Shown here: one piece after another, positions 55,350 through 64,000 of the stretch
Layout of the letters: every line of letters starts with the position of its first letter
Numbering within the stretch: the first letter of the stretch is position 1
Source of the DNA: JBBIOU01 sp037443205
GTDB taxonomy: Bacteria; Bacteroidota; Bacteroidia; Flavobacteriales_D; UBA2798
Assembly (NCBI GenBank): GCA_037443205.1
Contig: JBBIOU010000002.1
Span: 62,001 to 126,000 of the forward strand
Direction: 5' to 3'
Length of the DNA stretch: 64,000 bases
Program-made: the position numbers and the translations under genes
Notes under the pieces: generated by a model
Told to the model about the DNA's origin: nothing
Database searches by the model: none
Seen by the model: the letters and a program-made list of their open reading frames with translations, nothing else

Positions 55350-55578
55350 ATGAAGAGCGCAAAATTACTTTTTGCTTTCATGGTATTAGCTGCTTCCATA
55401 AGTGTAGCTCAAAATCAAAATGCACAAGATGCATTAGAAAAAGCCGAAATACGCTTCTTCATTCAAAACAAAGGTTAGTGGCATTCTGATATGTTTTACC
55501 TATGAAGCATGGCGGATTAGACACCTGGATTACGAAACAGGGAGTAAATCAGGTCTTTTTACAAAGTATAAAATAACC
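55350..55578 (+). pseudogene. Broken DUF7948/SBBP-type surface protein gene (N-terminal fragment)
   Basis: The ATG at 55350 opens a signal peptide (MKSAKLLFAFMVLAASISVAQ) and the start of a DUF7948-like domain (EIRFFIQNKG). A TAG stop falls where these proteins have Gln (NKGQW). After it WHSD can be read in the same frame, then another frame reads MKHGGLDTWITKQGVNQVF to a stop near 55576. At least one nonsense change and one frameshift are needed to restore it, and the rest of the gene is gone. It lies directly upstream of an intact paralogue. Confidence 0.65.
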
Positions 55579-55589
55579 CTAATATACCC

Positions 55590-55597
55590 TAACTTTG
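55590..55597 (+). promoter_or_regulatory. -7 element for the second giant T9SS type B gene
   Basis: TAACTTTG matches TAnnTTTG and lies 20 bases before the TTG at 55618 and 62 before the GTG at 55660. No clear -33 partner was found. Confidence 0.35.
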
Positions 55598-55617
55598 TTA
55601 AATTTCTACTACTGAAT

Positions 55618-58600
55618 TTGTGTTTAGTTCGTATTTGTTTTTTTTTGTATATTAGCTATGTGAAAATATGCACTTACATATTTATTTTTTTACTGGGCAG
55701 CAACATTTCCCTGGCGCATCAAACCAACAACGAACCACTGCATTACAAATTTATCGAAAACAAAGGGCAATGGAATCCCTCGGTTACACATCAGGCCAAA
55801 ATAAGCGGTGGACTATTGTTTTTAGAAAAAGACCGCTTTACTTTTCATTTGCAGGATAATTCGGCCATACAACGCAGTCATTTGGGCGAAGCCATTCCAC
55901 CAAACGAAAATTACATTAAAGGCCATGCTTATCAGGTAATCTTCGAAAACAGCACATTAAGCCAACCCTTACACAGCGGCAAAAGCAAAGAATATTACAA
56001 TTATTTTATCGGAAATCAAAAAGAAAAATGGGCATCAAACTGCTACGCATACAGCGAAGTTATTTACGAAAATTTATACCCGGGAATAAATCTTAAAATA
56101 AATACCGAAGACAAAAAATTAAAATACACTTACTACCTGAAACCTATGACTGATGTAAATTTAATTAAACAGTCGTATAAAGGCATAGAAAATATTCAAT
56201 TAATAAACGGGAATTTAATACTTACCACTTCAGTAAACCAAATAACCGAACAAAAACCGATTGCCTGGCAAATTATTAAAGGTAAAAAAGTTTATGTTGC
56301 CTGCGAATATAAAATAACAAACAACACTGTCAGTTATCACTTTCCGCAAGGATATAACAATCACTATGAATTAGTTATTGACCCTGTATTGATTTTTGGA
56401 AGCTACAGCGGTTCTACTGCCGACAATTTCGGGATGACAGCCACATACGATAATCAAGGTCATTTATATACCGGAGGCATAACATTTAATATTGGCTACC
56501 CAACCACCCTGGGCGCCTACCAAACTTTTGCCTATGCCAACGGAAGCACATATGGAGTTACGGATGTAACTATTTCTAAATTTTCGCCCACCGGTAATAA
56601 TTTAATTTATTCTACTTACATAGGGGGTGGCAACGGAACGGGCGGAACAGAAACCGTGCATAGTTTAATTGTTAACGACAACAACGAATTGTATTTTTTT
56701 GGTGTTACCAGTTCAACCGATTATCCTACTACAGCAGGTGCCTACGACCAAACTTTTAACGGAGGTTCGTTTATAGGTTTTGTAAACAATGGTACTTACT
56801 TTAATAACGGCACTGATTTATATGTATCGCGTTTTAACGCAAGCGGAACTGCTTTACTCTCTTCTACTTTTATAGGTGGTTCGGCCAATGATGGTGTAAA
56901 TCATAACCTCAATTATTTATCAGGGGGCAACTGGACATCAAATGCCGACTCGCTGCAGTTTAATTACGGAGACCAGTTTCGAGGCGAAATTATGCTGGAC
57001 GATTTAGGTAATGTTTATATTGCTTCTACCACCCGATCAGCTGATTTTCCTACGGTTAATGCCCTGCAAAGCACCTTTGCCGGAATGCAAGATGCCATTG
57101 CTTTTAAAATGGATGCCAATTTGAGCAATCTTATTTGGAGTACTTATTTGGGTGGCAGCAATAAAGACGCAGCCTATTCAATAAAAGTAGATGATAGCTA
57201 CAATGCCTATGTTGCAGGAGGCACTATTTCTACCGATTTTCCGATTACTGCCGGAAGTTTAAATACAAGTTTTCAGGGAGGAAAAGCTGATGGATTTGTA
57301 TGTAAAATATCGCCCACCGGAAACACTTTATTAAACAGTACTTTTATAGGCACCACCCTTTACGACCAGGTGTTTTTTGTTGAACTAGACCGCTTTGGCG
57401 CAGTTTTCATTTTAGGACAAACCATGGGAAATTCAAATTATCCTGTTATCAATGTAAATTATTTCAACAACAATAGCTCTCAGTTTATTACCAAGCTCGA
57501 TAACAACCTTAGCAGTATGATTTACTCTACCCGCTTTGGAAACGGTAATATTCAGCCTAATATTTCGCCTTCGGCTTTTTTAGTTGATGTATGCGGAAAC
57601 GTTTATGTATCGGGCTGGGGAGCCAACATCCTGCAATCTAGCCCGCTAAACAACATGCCTGTTACTGCCAATGCATTTCAGCCGGGCAATGGTGACGGCT
57701 TTAACTTTTATTTGATTGTGTTTGAAAGAAACATTCAATCCTTGCTATATGCAACTTATTTTGGCGGAAACCAGGCCCGCGAGCATGTTGACGGGGGCAC
57801 CAGCCGCTTTGATAAAAACGGCATTGTTTACCAATCGGTTTGTGCCGGATGTGGCGGCTTTAGCGACTTTCCTACTACACCGGGCGCCTGGAGCAATACC
57901 AACAATTCAAGCAATTGCAATAATGGTGTATTTAAATTCGACTTCGAAATTTCTCCGCAAGCAGATTTTACTACCGATATATTGGCCGGTTGCGCACCAC
58001 TTACTGTACAATTTACCAATACCGGTAACGCAGGCAATTACTTTATGTGGGATTTCGGGAATGGTGATACCACCACACAAATTCTTAACCCAAGCTATAC
58101 CTTTGCCGACACCGGAACATATATTGTTTATCTGATTGTAGAAGACACTATTTGCGGGCTGCTCGATACAGCACAAAAAATTATCACCGTATATGATTCT
58201 TTAATTTTACAGGCCTCAAATGATACGGTGCTTTGCTTTCCACAAGCATTGCAATTGTGGTCCACCTCTTTAGGTACAAGTACTAACTATCTCTGGTCAT
58301 CTAATCCTAACATGATTCCGGTTATTACCACCGACAGCATACTAAACGCAAACATATTAAACGACACGGTGTTTTATGTTCAGGTATCTAATGCATGGTG
58401 CACCTATATTGATACTATCCATGTATATATTCCGCAGTTAGATATAAGCATCAATAATTTACCCGGAATATGTACCGGTGATACAGCCATACTCACGGTA
58501 ACCAATCATACTCCTCAATTTCCGCTTATTTATAATTGGTATCCTGATTCGGTAATTGTTTCGGGTGAAGGCACGGCAAACATACTTATCTCTCCCGACT

Positions 58601-59208
58601 ATCCGGGATGGGTAGGCGTTGTTGGAACAACCGCAGAAGGATGTGTAGTTACCGACTCAATTTTTGTAAATGTAAACGGTCCCCCCAGCGGATTTGTAAA
58701 CGCAACTGCCTCGCCCTATAATATACCGGCCGGAGGCAGTAGTCAGCTTAATGCACAACCCGCTGGATATACCTATTCCTGGACCCCGGCAGGCAGCCTT
58801 AATAACGCTAATATACAAAACCCTGTTGCTTCTCCGTCAGTAACAACTATCTATACGGTAACTATCAGCAACAACGGTTGTTCATTAACCGACACCGTAA
58901 TTGTAAGAATTCTTGAATTTATTTGTGATGAACCCAATATTTATGTACCCAATGCTTTTACCCCCAACCATGACGGAGAAAATGACGTGCTTTATGTTCG
59001 CAGTTTTTTTGATATGGAAAGTTTTTTATTCAGAGTGTACGATCGCTGGGGCGAAAAAGTGTTTGAAACCAATAATAAGGCTATAGGCTGGGACGGAACC
59101 TTTAGAGGGCGCGACTGCGACCCTGCAGTGTTTGTGTATTACTTAGAAGCCAAGTGCCCGGGCGGACAGGAATATTTTAAAAAGGGCAACGTTACATTGA
59201 TAAGATAA
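55618..59208 (+). CDS. Giant T9SS type B surface protein, paralogue of the one at 13887
   Basis: The frame opens at TTG 55618 (1196 residues). GTG at 55660 is the likelier start, because it gives a compact signal peptide (MKICTYIFIFLLGSNISLA). The domain order matches the 13887 protein: DUF7948-type N-terminus (FIENKGQWNPSVTHQA), SBBP propeller region with repeated STYIGGG/STFIGGS/STYLGGS blocks, and one PKD domain (FMWDFGNGDTTT, ~808). Ig-like segments and the gliding-motility-associated sorting domain (IYVPNAFTPNHDGEND...VYDRWGEKVFET...GNVTLIR) follow. Both proteins share the block REHVDGGTSRFDKNG/CAGCG. Surface adhesin-like roles are plausible but unproven. It is convergent with ribE, with 4 bases between the stop codons. 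Confidence 0.9.
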   Translation: MCLVRICFFLYISYVKICTYIFIFLLGSNISLAHQTNNEPLHYKFIENKGQWNPSVTHQAKISGGLLFLEKDRFTFHLQDNSAIQRSHLGEAIPPNENYIKGHAYQVIFENSTLSQPLHSGKSKEYYNYFIGNQKEKWASNCYAYSEVIYENLYPGINLKINTEDKKLKYTYYLKPMTDVNLIKQSYKGIENIQLINGNLILTTSVNQITEQKPIAWQIIKGKKVYVACEYKITNNTVSYHFPQGYNNHYELVIDPVLIFGSYSGSTADNFGMTATYDNQGHLYTGGITFNIGYPTTLGAYQTFAYANGSTYGVTDVTISKFSPTGNNLIYSTYIGGGNGTGGTETVHSLIVNDNNELYFFGVTSSTDYPTTAGAYDQTFNGGSFIGFVNNGTYFNNGTDLYVSRFNASGTALLSSTFIGGSANDGVNHNLNYLSGGNWTSNADSLQFNYGDQFRGEIMLDDLGNVYIASTTRSADFPTVNALQSTFAGMQDAIAFKMDANLSNLIWSTYLGGSNKDAAYSIKVDDSYNAYVAGGTISTDFPITAGSLNTSFQGGKADGFVCKISPTGNTLLNSTFIGTTLYDQVFFVELDRFGAVFILGQTMGNSNYPVINVNYFNNNSSQFITKLDNNLSSMIYSTRFGNGNIQPNISPSAFLVDVCGNVYVSGWGANILQSSPLNNMPVTANAFQPGNGDGFNFYLIVFERNIQSLLYATYFGGNQAREHVDGGTSRFDKNGIVYQSVCAGCGGFSDFPTTPGAWSNTNNSSNCNNGVFKFDFEISPQADFTTDILAGCAPLTVQFTNTGNAGNYFMWDFGNGDTTTQILNPSYTFADTGTYIVYLIVEDTICGLLDTAQKIITVYDSLILQASNDTVLCFPQALQLWSTSLGTSTNYLWSSNPNMIPVITTDSILNANILNDTVFYVQVSNAWCTYIDTIHVYIPQLDISINNLPGICTGDTAILTVTNHTPQFPLIYNWYPDSVIVSGEGTANILISPDYPGWVGVVGTTAEGCVVTDSIFVNVNGPPSGFVNATASPYNIPAGGSSQLNAQPAGYTYSWTPAGSLNNANIQNPVASPSVTTIYTVTISNNGCSLTDTVIVRILEFICDEPNIYVPNAFTPNHDGENDVLYVRSFFDMESFLFRVYDRWGEKVFETNNKAIGWDGTFRGRDCDPAVFVYYLEAKCPGGQEYFKKGNVTLIR

Positions 59209-59212
59209 TACA

Positions 59213-59818
59213 CTATTTAATGTAACTCCTAAGATACTCTTTGATGTATTTGCCAATGATATCAAATTCAATATTTACTATATCGTTAGCTTTTAATTGT
59301 TTAAATGTAGTATTCTCATAAGTATAGGGAATGATGGCTACGGAAAAAATATTTTTATCCGTGTTATGAATACAGTCGGCAACAGTTAAACTAACACCAT
59401 TAACCGTAACAGAACCTTTTTTTACTAGGATATTACCCGGTCGGGCATCATACTCAAAAGAAAATACATGGCTTCCGTTTTGTGGAGTTATTTCTATGCA
59501 TCGCGCTGTTTGATCAATATGCCCTTGTACCACATGTCCGTCAAATCGTCCGTTTACTTTTACACATCTTTCAATGTTAACCAAGTCTCCTTTATTCAAC
59601 TGTGATAAATTAGTAAGATTAAGTGTTTCTTTTATTGCTGTTACTTTATAACACGTATCAAAAACATCAATAACCGTAAGACAAACACCATTGTGGGCTA
59701 AACTTTGATCTTTTTTCAGTTCATTGGTAAACGGACAGGTAAAAGTAAAGGTAATGTTATCCTGTTGTTTTTCGACAGCCACCACTTCGGCTATCGCTTC
59801 AATAATTCCGGTAAACAT
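59213..59818 (-). CDS. ribE: Riboflavin synthase, alpha subunit
   Basis: The 201-residue enzyme converts two 6,7-dimethyl-8-ribityllumazine molecules into riboflavin. Two lumazine-binding repeats are clear: MFTGIIEAIAEVVAV...LAHNGVCLTVID in the first and GHVVQGHIDQTARC...VKKGSVTVNGVSLTVAD in the second. The length is normal. Its ATG overlaps the stop codon of the upstream T9SS type B gene (TAATG), so its translation is coupled to an unrelated secreted protein, an unusual pairing. Confidence 0.97.
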   Translation of the reverse strand: MFTGIIEAIAEVVAVEKQQDNITFTFTCPFTNELKKDQSLAHNGVCLTVIDVFDTCYKVTAIKETLNLTNLSQLNKGDLVNIERCVKVNGRFDGHVVQGHIDQTARCIEITPQNGSHVFSFEYDARPGNILVKKGSVTVNGVSLTVADCIHNTDKNIFSVAIIPYTYENTTFKQLKANDIVNIEFDIIGKYIKEYLRSYIK

Positions 59819-62502
59819 TATTTGCTTTTGTTTTCGTTTGTGTACAAATGTACAAAACCATGTAAATCTACCGGGTCTGTTCCAGTAAGCCGTATAGTGT
59901 AAACTGTACAGGTATAATAATATACCCCGTCTGACAACATTTCTCCGTTGACCATATTTCTGCCATCCCAGTTAATGTTGGGGTCATTGGTTTCAAAAAC
60001 TACCGTGCCCCAACGATTATATATTTTCAGGTCAATTTTTTCGACAAATCTATACGGAAAAGGAATAAAGAAATCGTTTTGTCCATCGCCATTGGGGCTA
60101 AACACATTGGGCAAAAAATAAACCGGGCAATTATCGGTACAAACAACATTGCTGGCAATACTTTCATTTCCGTATTGGGCTGAATCGGTAGCCGTAACAT
60201 AATAACAACCTGCAACCGAAATATTATTTGAGTATATAAAAGAGGTGTCAAGAGCAGAGTTAAATGTTGCCAATATGCTAAATGCTCCATCTTGTGTAGG
60301 ACTATAATATAGTGTGTATGACATTACATCATCCGCACAATAATTATTGGGATTAGTCCAGCTTATGTCATTAACCGGTATTTCGCAATTGCTTTCAATA
60401 CTTAGGATAGGCGGACAAGGGGGGGTTAAATCAACCGGTGCCGAACATAACTCTTGCGACCAGTTATAAAGTGTATCGGGTATTAAGGGAGATGAATATT
60501 TACCTGCACTTTTTACTCTATAGCAATAAGTAACTCCATTTATTAAACCGGTATCGGTATATGATTTTTGTGTAGTTGTGCCTAAATAGATAAAATTATT
60601 TACCCCCGTTACCCGATAAACGTCATAGCGGAAATTATTCCACGGCACATTATGTTGCCAGGTAAGTGTAATTTGATTATCGGCAGGTGTGGCGCTTAAA
60701 AAAATGGATGAAGCATTGTTTGAAAAGCCATTGCCTGTAACACTATTTATATCGCTGTATTCTAATTCCACGCGGTAATTGTGGGGTGTGTTGACTGTAT
60801 TCAGATTATTTACCAGAAATTGTGTGGGTTGTAAATAAAGTAAATTAGTAGCCGTGGTTGTATGAATTAAAGTATTGGCCCCTGTAAAACCATCCGAACG
60901 GTATATTCTGTAAAAGAAACTCACTAAATTAGAAGTGTCCAGTTCTTGGGGGTGAACCCATACCAAAGTATCTACTCCATTGCTTACATCCGTTGCACCT
61001 ACTGAAACTTTTGTAATAACAGGTACCGTCATCAGTATATGATCGCAATCTTCATTACTGGGGCAGGATTCTGATCCGTCTTGCATATAAGCAGTAACTA
61101 TATAGCAATAATCCTCTCCTAACACAAATGCGTTGTTGTCTATATAAGTGGTATTGTTATGTCCGTCAGCTACCCCAACAAAAGTATATCCCATTGCCAA
61201 AGCGGTATTATCATCGCAGCAGTTTGGTGGATTTGGACCATTACCCAATTTGCGGTATATTTTATATCCTTTGATATTGTTGCATGCGCTTGGATTCCAG
61301 TTGAGCAACATGGTATTATTGGGTTGTAATACCACATTTAATCCTGTAACAGCCGGTGGTAAAACTTTTATGTTAACTACAGCTATATTACTTTGCGAAA
61401 TATTGGGGGGTGTTGGTATATCAGAACTGATAAATGTTAAGGGATATTCATATTTGCGAATATGGGTACAATTGGTATTCCAATTAAAATTTCGGCTGTG
61501 CGGACTGGTGCCTTGTGTGTTGCCAGAAAAAGTAGCAGGACTACTTTGTACAAAGAAAGGTTGACCAAAATTCTGAATGCTTACCGGATTATTGTTAGGA
61601 TCGGTAGCTGTAACTGTAAAGTTTATATTAGCACCGGCTTCTACGCAATAATCTTGTAAGGGAGTAATAACAGGCGCGTCATTTTGACAAAGGTTTAGCC
61701 CCACCACGGTTACCTGTAAATCTTGCATCACGTAACCCATATAAGCATAAGTATTGTTAAATCTTTTCCATTGGATAACTTTGATAGCTATATTATACTC
61801 ACCTATGATGGTAGGCATATCCCAGCAAATAATGCCTGTGGCATTATCAATGCTTATACTGCCCTGGTATCCGGGCGAATTGCCATTAGGACCATGGTTG
61901 TTGGGGTACCAATAGTTAGCTCCTGCCAGCATAGGCAGGCACTCACTACCCGAAGGAGTAATTAACTCATACGACAAACTGTCTCCATCAGGATCGTATG
62001 CAGCGGGCGAATAACACCATTTTTTAAAGGGACATATTTGTATGGGGCAAGGCAAATCGTCTATTACAGGTGAAAAATTTGAGGATACAAAGGGTGAAAT
62101 CACCAGTTCTGCTTTGATACAAAACTCTGTGTTTACCGAATTTTGTATGTTTAATATTCCTGCATTACGGTTAGGGTCTAATACACTTAGGGTATAAGAA
62201 CCATAACCCGGGTAGGTGTGCTCTCCTACATAATAATTCAGAGAATGGTTCGGCCCCGTGGGTGGATTTGTTAGTCTGTTTAATGTGTCTTTTTCACCAT
62301 CTCCCCATTGTATTTCTATTTTAGGTCTGTCGGCAATATTTTGTCCTTCATTGGTGCAAATGATGATGGTGGCTTTATACCTCAACGGCTGACCGGCAAC
62401 AGGCTCAAACAAAATCTGACCTCCGCGATTATGTGTAGCTAATACTTTTGGAAAAAAACCAATTATTAAGATCAATACTATTAATATCCGATTAAATATC
62501 AT
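59818..62502 (-). CDS. Secreted T9SS type B protein with fibronectin III-like domains
   Basis: The 894-residue protein has a signal peptide (MIFNRILIVLILIIGFFPKVLA) and an N-terminal domain beginning THNRGGQILFEPVAG, frequent in Bacteroidota gliding-type proteins. Cys-containing and cadherin-like segments (CVEAGANINFTVTATDPNNNP) come next. At least three fibronectin-III-like units (WNPSACNNIKGYKIYRK; ITLTWQHNVPWNNFRYDVYR; ISWTNPNNYCADDVMSYTLYY) follow. The last ~95 residues (FLPNVFSPNGDGQNDFF...IYNRWGTVVFET) are the type B sorting domain. It overlaps ribE by one base. A surface role is inferred; the ligand is unknown. Confidence 0.9.
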   Translation of the reverse strand: MIFNRILIVLILIIGFFPKVLATHNRGGQILFEPVAGQPLRYKATIIICTNEGQNIADRPKIEIQWGDGEKDTLNRLTNPPTGPNHSLNYYVGEHTYPGYGSYTLSVLDPNRNAGILNIQNSVNTEFCIKAELVISPFVSSNFSPVIDDLPCPIQICPFKKWCYSPAAYDPDGDSLSYELITPSGSECLPMLAGANYWYPNNHGPNGNSPGYQGSISIDNATGIICWDMPTIIGEYNIAIKVIQWKRFNNTYAYMGYVMQDLQVTVVGLNLCQNDAPVITPLQDYCVEAGANINFTVTATDPNNNPVSIQNFGQPFFVQSSPATFSGNTQGTSPHSRNFNWNTNCTHIRKYEYPLTFISSDIPTPPNISQSNIAVVNIKVLPPAVTGLNVVLQPNNTMLLNWNPSACNNIKGYKIYRKLGNGPNPPNCCDDNTALAMGYTFVGVADGHNNTTYIDNNAFVLGEDYCYIVTAYMQDGSESCPSNEDCDHILMTVPVITKVSVGATDVSNGVDTLVWVHPQELDTSNLVSFFYRIYRSDGFTGANTLIHTTTATNLLYLQPTQFLVNNLNTVNTPHNYRVELEYSDINSVTGNGFSNNASSIFLSATPADNQITLTWQHNVPWNNFRYDVYRVTGVNNFIYLGTTTQKSYTDTGLINGVTYCYRVKSAGKYSSPLIPDTLYNWSQELCSAPVDLTPPCPPILSIESNCEIPVNDISWTNPNNYCADDVMSYTLYYSPTQDGAFSILATFNSALDTSFIYSNNISVAGCYYVTATDSAQYGNESIASNVVCTDNCPVYFLPNVFSPNGDGQNDFFIPFPYRFVEKIDLKIYNRWGTVVFETNDPNINWDGRNMVNGEMLSDGVYYYTCTVYTIRLTGTDPVDLHGFVHLYTNENKSK

Positions 62503-62882
62503 TACAACGGCAAAATAATAAATTCTGAAACATTAAAACACTAATTTATATAATTTATTTTATATGATTTTTATTTTTTTAACGAATGGTGCTGATTTTT
62601 GTTTTTGGTTCATGGTTATTGGTTTATGGTTATTTTATGCCTGATTAACATTAATAATTTAACAAAACTAAGGTAACATTTGGATTATCTGCTCACAGGC
62701 GTAAATTATTTATCAGTGTGCGTAAGAAGAATTTATGGATAACGTAAATTTTTGTCTCTTGCTTATGGCTTTCAAATTATCCGGAATTGAAAACATAATT
62801 TATCTACAAGCCAAATAAACTGGCGATTGCAGGTTTAAAAAGTGCAGATAACTAAAAGTATTACCTTTGTAAAAAAAATCAG
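62503..62882. other. Divergent intergenic region before pdxA
   Basis: The 380-base AT-rich gap has no gene. It contains a minus-strand -7-like TAGTTTTG (62663-62670) about 160 bases before the T9SS type B gene, a short tandem-like stretch of TGGTTAT units near 62610-62636, and the pdxA -7 element. Confidence 0.5.
62862..62869 (+). promoter_or_regulatory. -7 promoter element for pdxA
   Basis: TACCTTTG matches TAnnTTTG and ends 13 bases before the pdxA ATG, implying a very short leader. No well-spaced -33 TTTG was found. Confidence 0.45.
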
Positions 62883-63953
62883 ATGTCTCAGCAGCAAAAT
62901 AATTCTATCAAAATAGGCATAAGTATTGGCGATATAAATGGCATTGGCATGGAAATAATTATGAAAACTTTTGCCGATAATCGTATATTAGAAAATATTA
63001 CCCCAATAGTATATGGTTCAGGTAAAATTGCCTCTTATTATAAAAAAGCTTTAAACTTCAACGAGTTTAATTTTCATGTGGTAAATCACATCGAGGATAT
63101 AAAGCCCCAAAAGGCAAATTTGTTGAATATTTGGTCAGATGAAGTTATCATCAACATGGGGCAGGCCACCGAAAATAGCGCTAAATATGCTTTTCGCTCG
63201 CTCGAAGCTGCTGTAAAAGATTTAGCTGGCGGAAAAACAGATGCCTTGGTAACCGCTCCCATTAACAAAAAACTATTGCAAAGCGATCGTTTTAAATTTC
63301 CCGGACATACCGAGTATTTAGCAAACTTATCAAATGTTGATGAAGCCTTGATGATGATGGTGTCTGACAATCTGCGTGTTGGCCTGGTTACCGCACATAT
63401 ACCGCTTAGTCAGGTAAGTTCAACCCTTACAAAAGAAAAAATATTAAACAAGATAAAAATGATGCACTCTTCTCTGCAGCGCGATTTTGGTATTGCCAAG
63501 CCTAAAATTGCTGTGTTAGGACTTAATCCGCATGCGGGCGAAGAGGGTTTGCTCGGTAAGGAAGAAAAAAACATCATCGAACCGGCAATCACTCAGGCAT
63601 TTAATGCAGGTATTGTGGCCATTGGCCCTTATCCGGCAGATGGTTTATTTGGTTCAGGCAACTTTAAAAATTTTGACGGCATCTTAGCTATGTATCACGA
63701 TCAAGGGTTAACACCCTTTAAAACTCTGGCTTTTGATAATGGCGTAAATTACACAGCCGGTCTGCCTATTGTACGCACCTCGCCCGACCACGGCACCGGA
63801 TACGACATTGCCGGCAAGGGCATTGCCAACGAAAGCTCTTTCCGTAATGCTGTGTTTTTAGCCAGAGATATTTACCTGCAACGCAAATGGCATAAACAAA
63901 TAAGTGCAAATCCGCTGCAAAAACAACAAATAGCCATAGAAAAAGGCGAATAA
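62883..63953 (+). CDS. pdxA: 4-hydroxythreonine-4-phosphate dehydrogenase
   Basis: The 356-residue NAD-dependent enzyme oxidises 4-phosphohydroxy-threonine in the DXP-dependent pathway to pyridoxal 5'-phosphate. Signatures are IGISIGDINGIGMEII at the start, DALVTAPINKKLL, and the metal-binding histidines in FPGHTEYLA, TAHIPLS and MYHDQGLTPFK, plus LGLNPHAGEEGLLG and TSPDHGTGYDIAGKG. The length is usual. In many Bacteroidota pdxA precedes a DUF177 gene and rpmF; the next promoter element at 63985 fits that, but those genes lie outside the window. Confidence 0.96.
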   Translation: MSQQQNNSIKIGISIGDINGIGMEIIMKTFADNRILENITPIVYGSGKIASYYKKALNFNEFNFHVVNHIEDIKPQKANLLNIWSDEVIINMGQATENSAKYAFRSLEAAVKDLAGGKTDALVTAPINKKLLQSDRFKFPGHTEYLANLSNVDEALMMMVSDNLRVGLVTAHIPLSQVSSTLTKEKILNKIKMMHSSLQRDFGIAKPKIAVLGLNPHAGEEGLLGKEEKNIIEPAITQAFNAGIVAIGPYPADGLFGSGNFKNFDGILAMYHDQGLTPFKTLAFDNGVNYTAGLPIVRTSPDHGTGYDIAGKGIANESSFRNAVFLARDIYLQRKWHKQISANPLQKQQIAIEKGE

Positions 63954-63984
63954 ATATTTTTCTGCTCATCTCAATTAATTTTTT

Positions 63985-63992
63985 TAACTTTG
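63985..63992 (+). promoter_or_regulatory. -7 element for the gene beyond the window end
   Basis: TAACTTTG followed by C matches TAnnTTTG. It lies 32 bases after the pdxA stop codon and presumably drives the next plus-strand gene. Confidence 0.4.
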
Positions 63993-64000
63993 CCGTTCAT

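Noticed and set aside
62600..62640. Short TGGTTAT tandem-like units as a CRISPR or VNTR
   Set aside because: The units are too few, too short and imperfect; there are no spacers and no cas genes.

Overview
The window comes from an AT-rich, aerobic, probably gliding or surface-active member of the Bacteroidota (Chitinophagales/Sphingobacteriales-like; the genus cannot be told from sequence alone). Four things support this: an alternative complex III operon joined to an aa3-type oxidase; several proteins with type IX secretion (T9SS) C-terminal signals of both the type A and the 'gliding motility-associated' type B form; a CarboxypepD_reg-type TonB receptor; and repeated promoter-like TTTG / TAnnTTTG pairs typical of the phylum. 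No rRNA, tRNA, CRISPR array or prophage was seen.

Layout. 1-4542: partial panC (minus), then divergently a short GT5 starch-synthase-like gene, a DUF4270 lipoprotein gene and glmS. 4860-10586: a complete RND efflux operon (adaptor, pump, outer-membrane factor). 10834-13763: a SPOR-like secreted protein and a long PurF-type amidophosphoribosyltransferase (both minus). 13887-17618: a giant T9SS type B surface protein. 17719-19071: a SAM-I-type riboswitch in front of homoserine dehydrogenase. 19125-24281: ileS, a DksA-like gene with a histone-H1-like tail, and lspA (minus). 24595-36050: the respiratory operon actABCDEF-coxB-coxA (minus), in which coxA carries an apparent single-base frameshift. 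36334-37930: a coiled-coil secreted protein, a HIT protein and greA (minus). 38015-47082: a three-gene envelope operon of TonB-dependent receptor, 1401-residue T9SS cargo and PorV/PorQ-like porin (minus). 47375-49624: a small basic secreted protein, a Rieske-like lipoprotein with altered ligands, and ahcY. 49625-55617: an accessory, decayed region with dispersed repeats, secreted proteins of unknown function, an IS3-type transposase remnant fused in frame to an orphan T9SS tail, and a broken DUF7948 gene. 55618-63953: a second giant T9SS type B protein, ribE coupled to a third T9SS type B protein, and pdxA.

How they work together. The act-cox operon should carry electrons from menaquinol through ActA-F to cytochrome oxidase. 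The SAM riboswitch-hom unit and ahcY both bear on methionine/SAM supply and recycling. lspA serves the many lipoproteins encoded here. The TonB/T9SS/PorV trio and the T9SS cargo genes form the envelope and surface theme of the window.

The observations most worth following up are the TonB-cargo-PorV operon as a possible dedicated surface system, the dispersed intergenic hairpin-repeat family, the transposase-T9SS tail chimera, the coxA frameshift and the degenerate Rieske lipoprotein.
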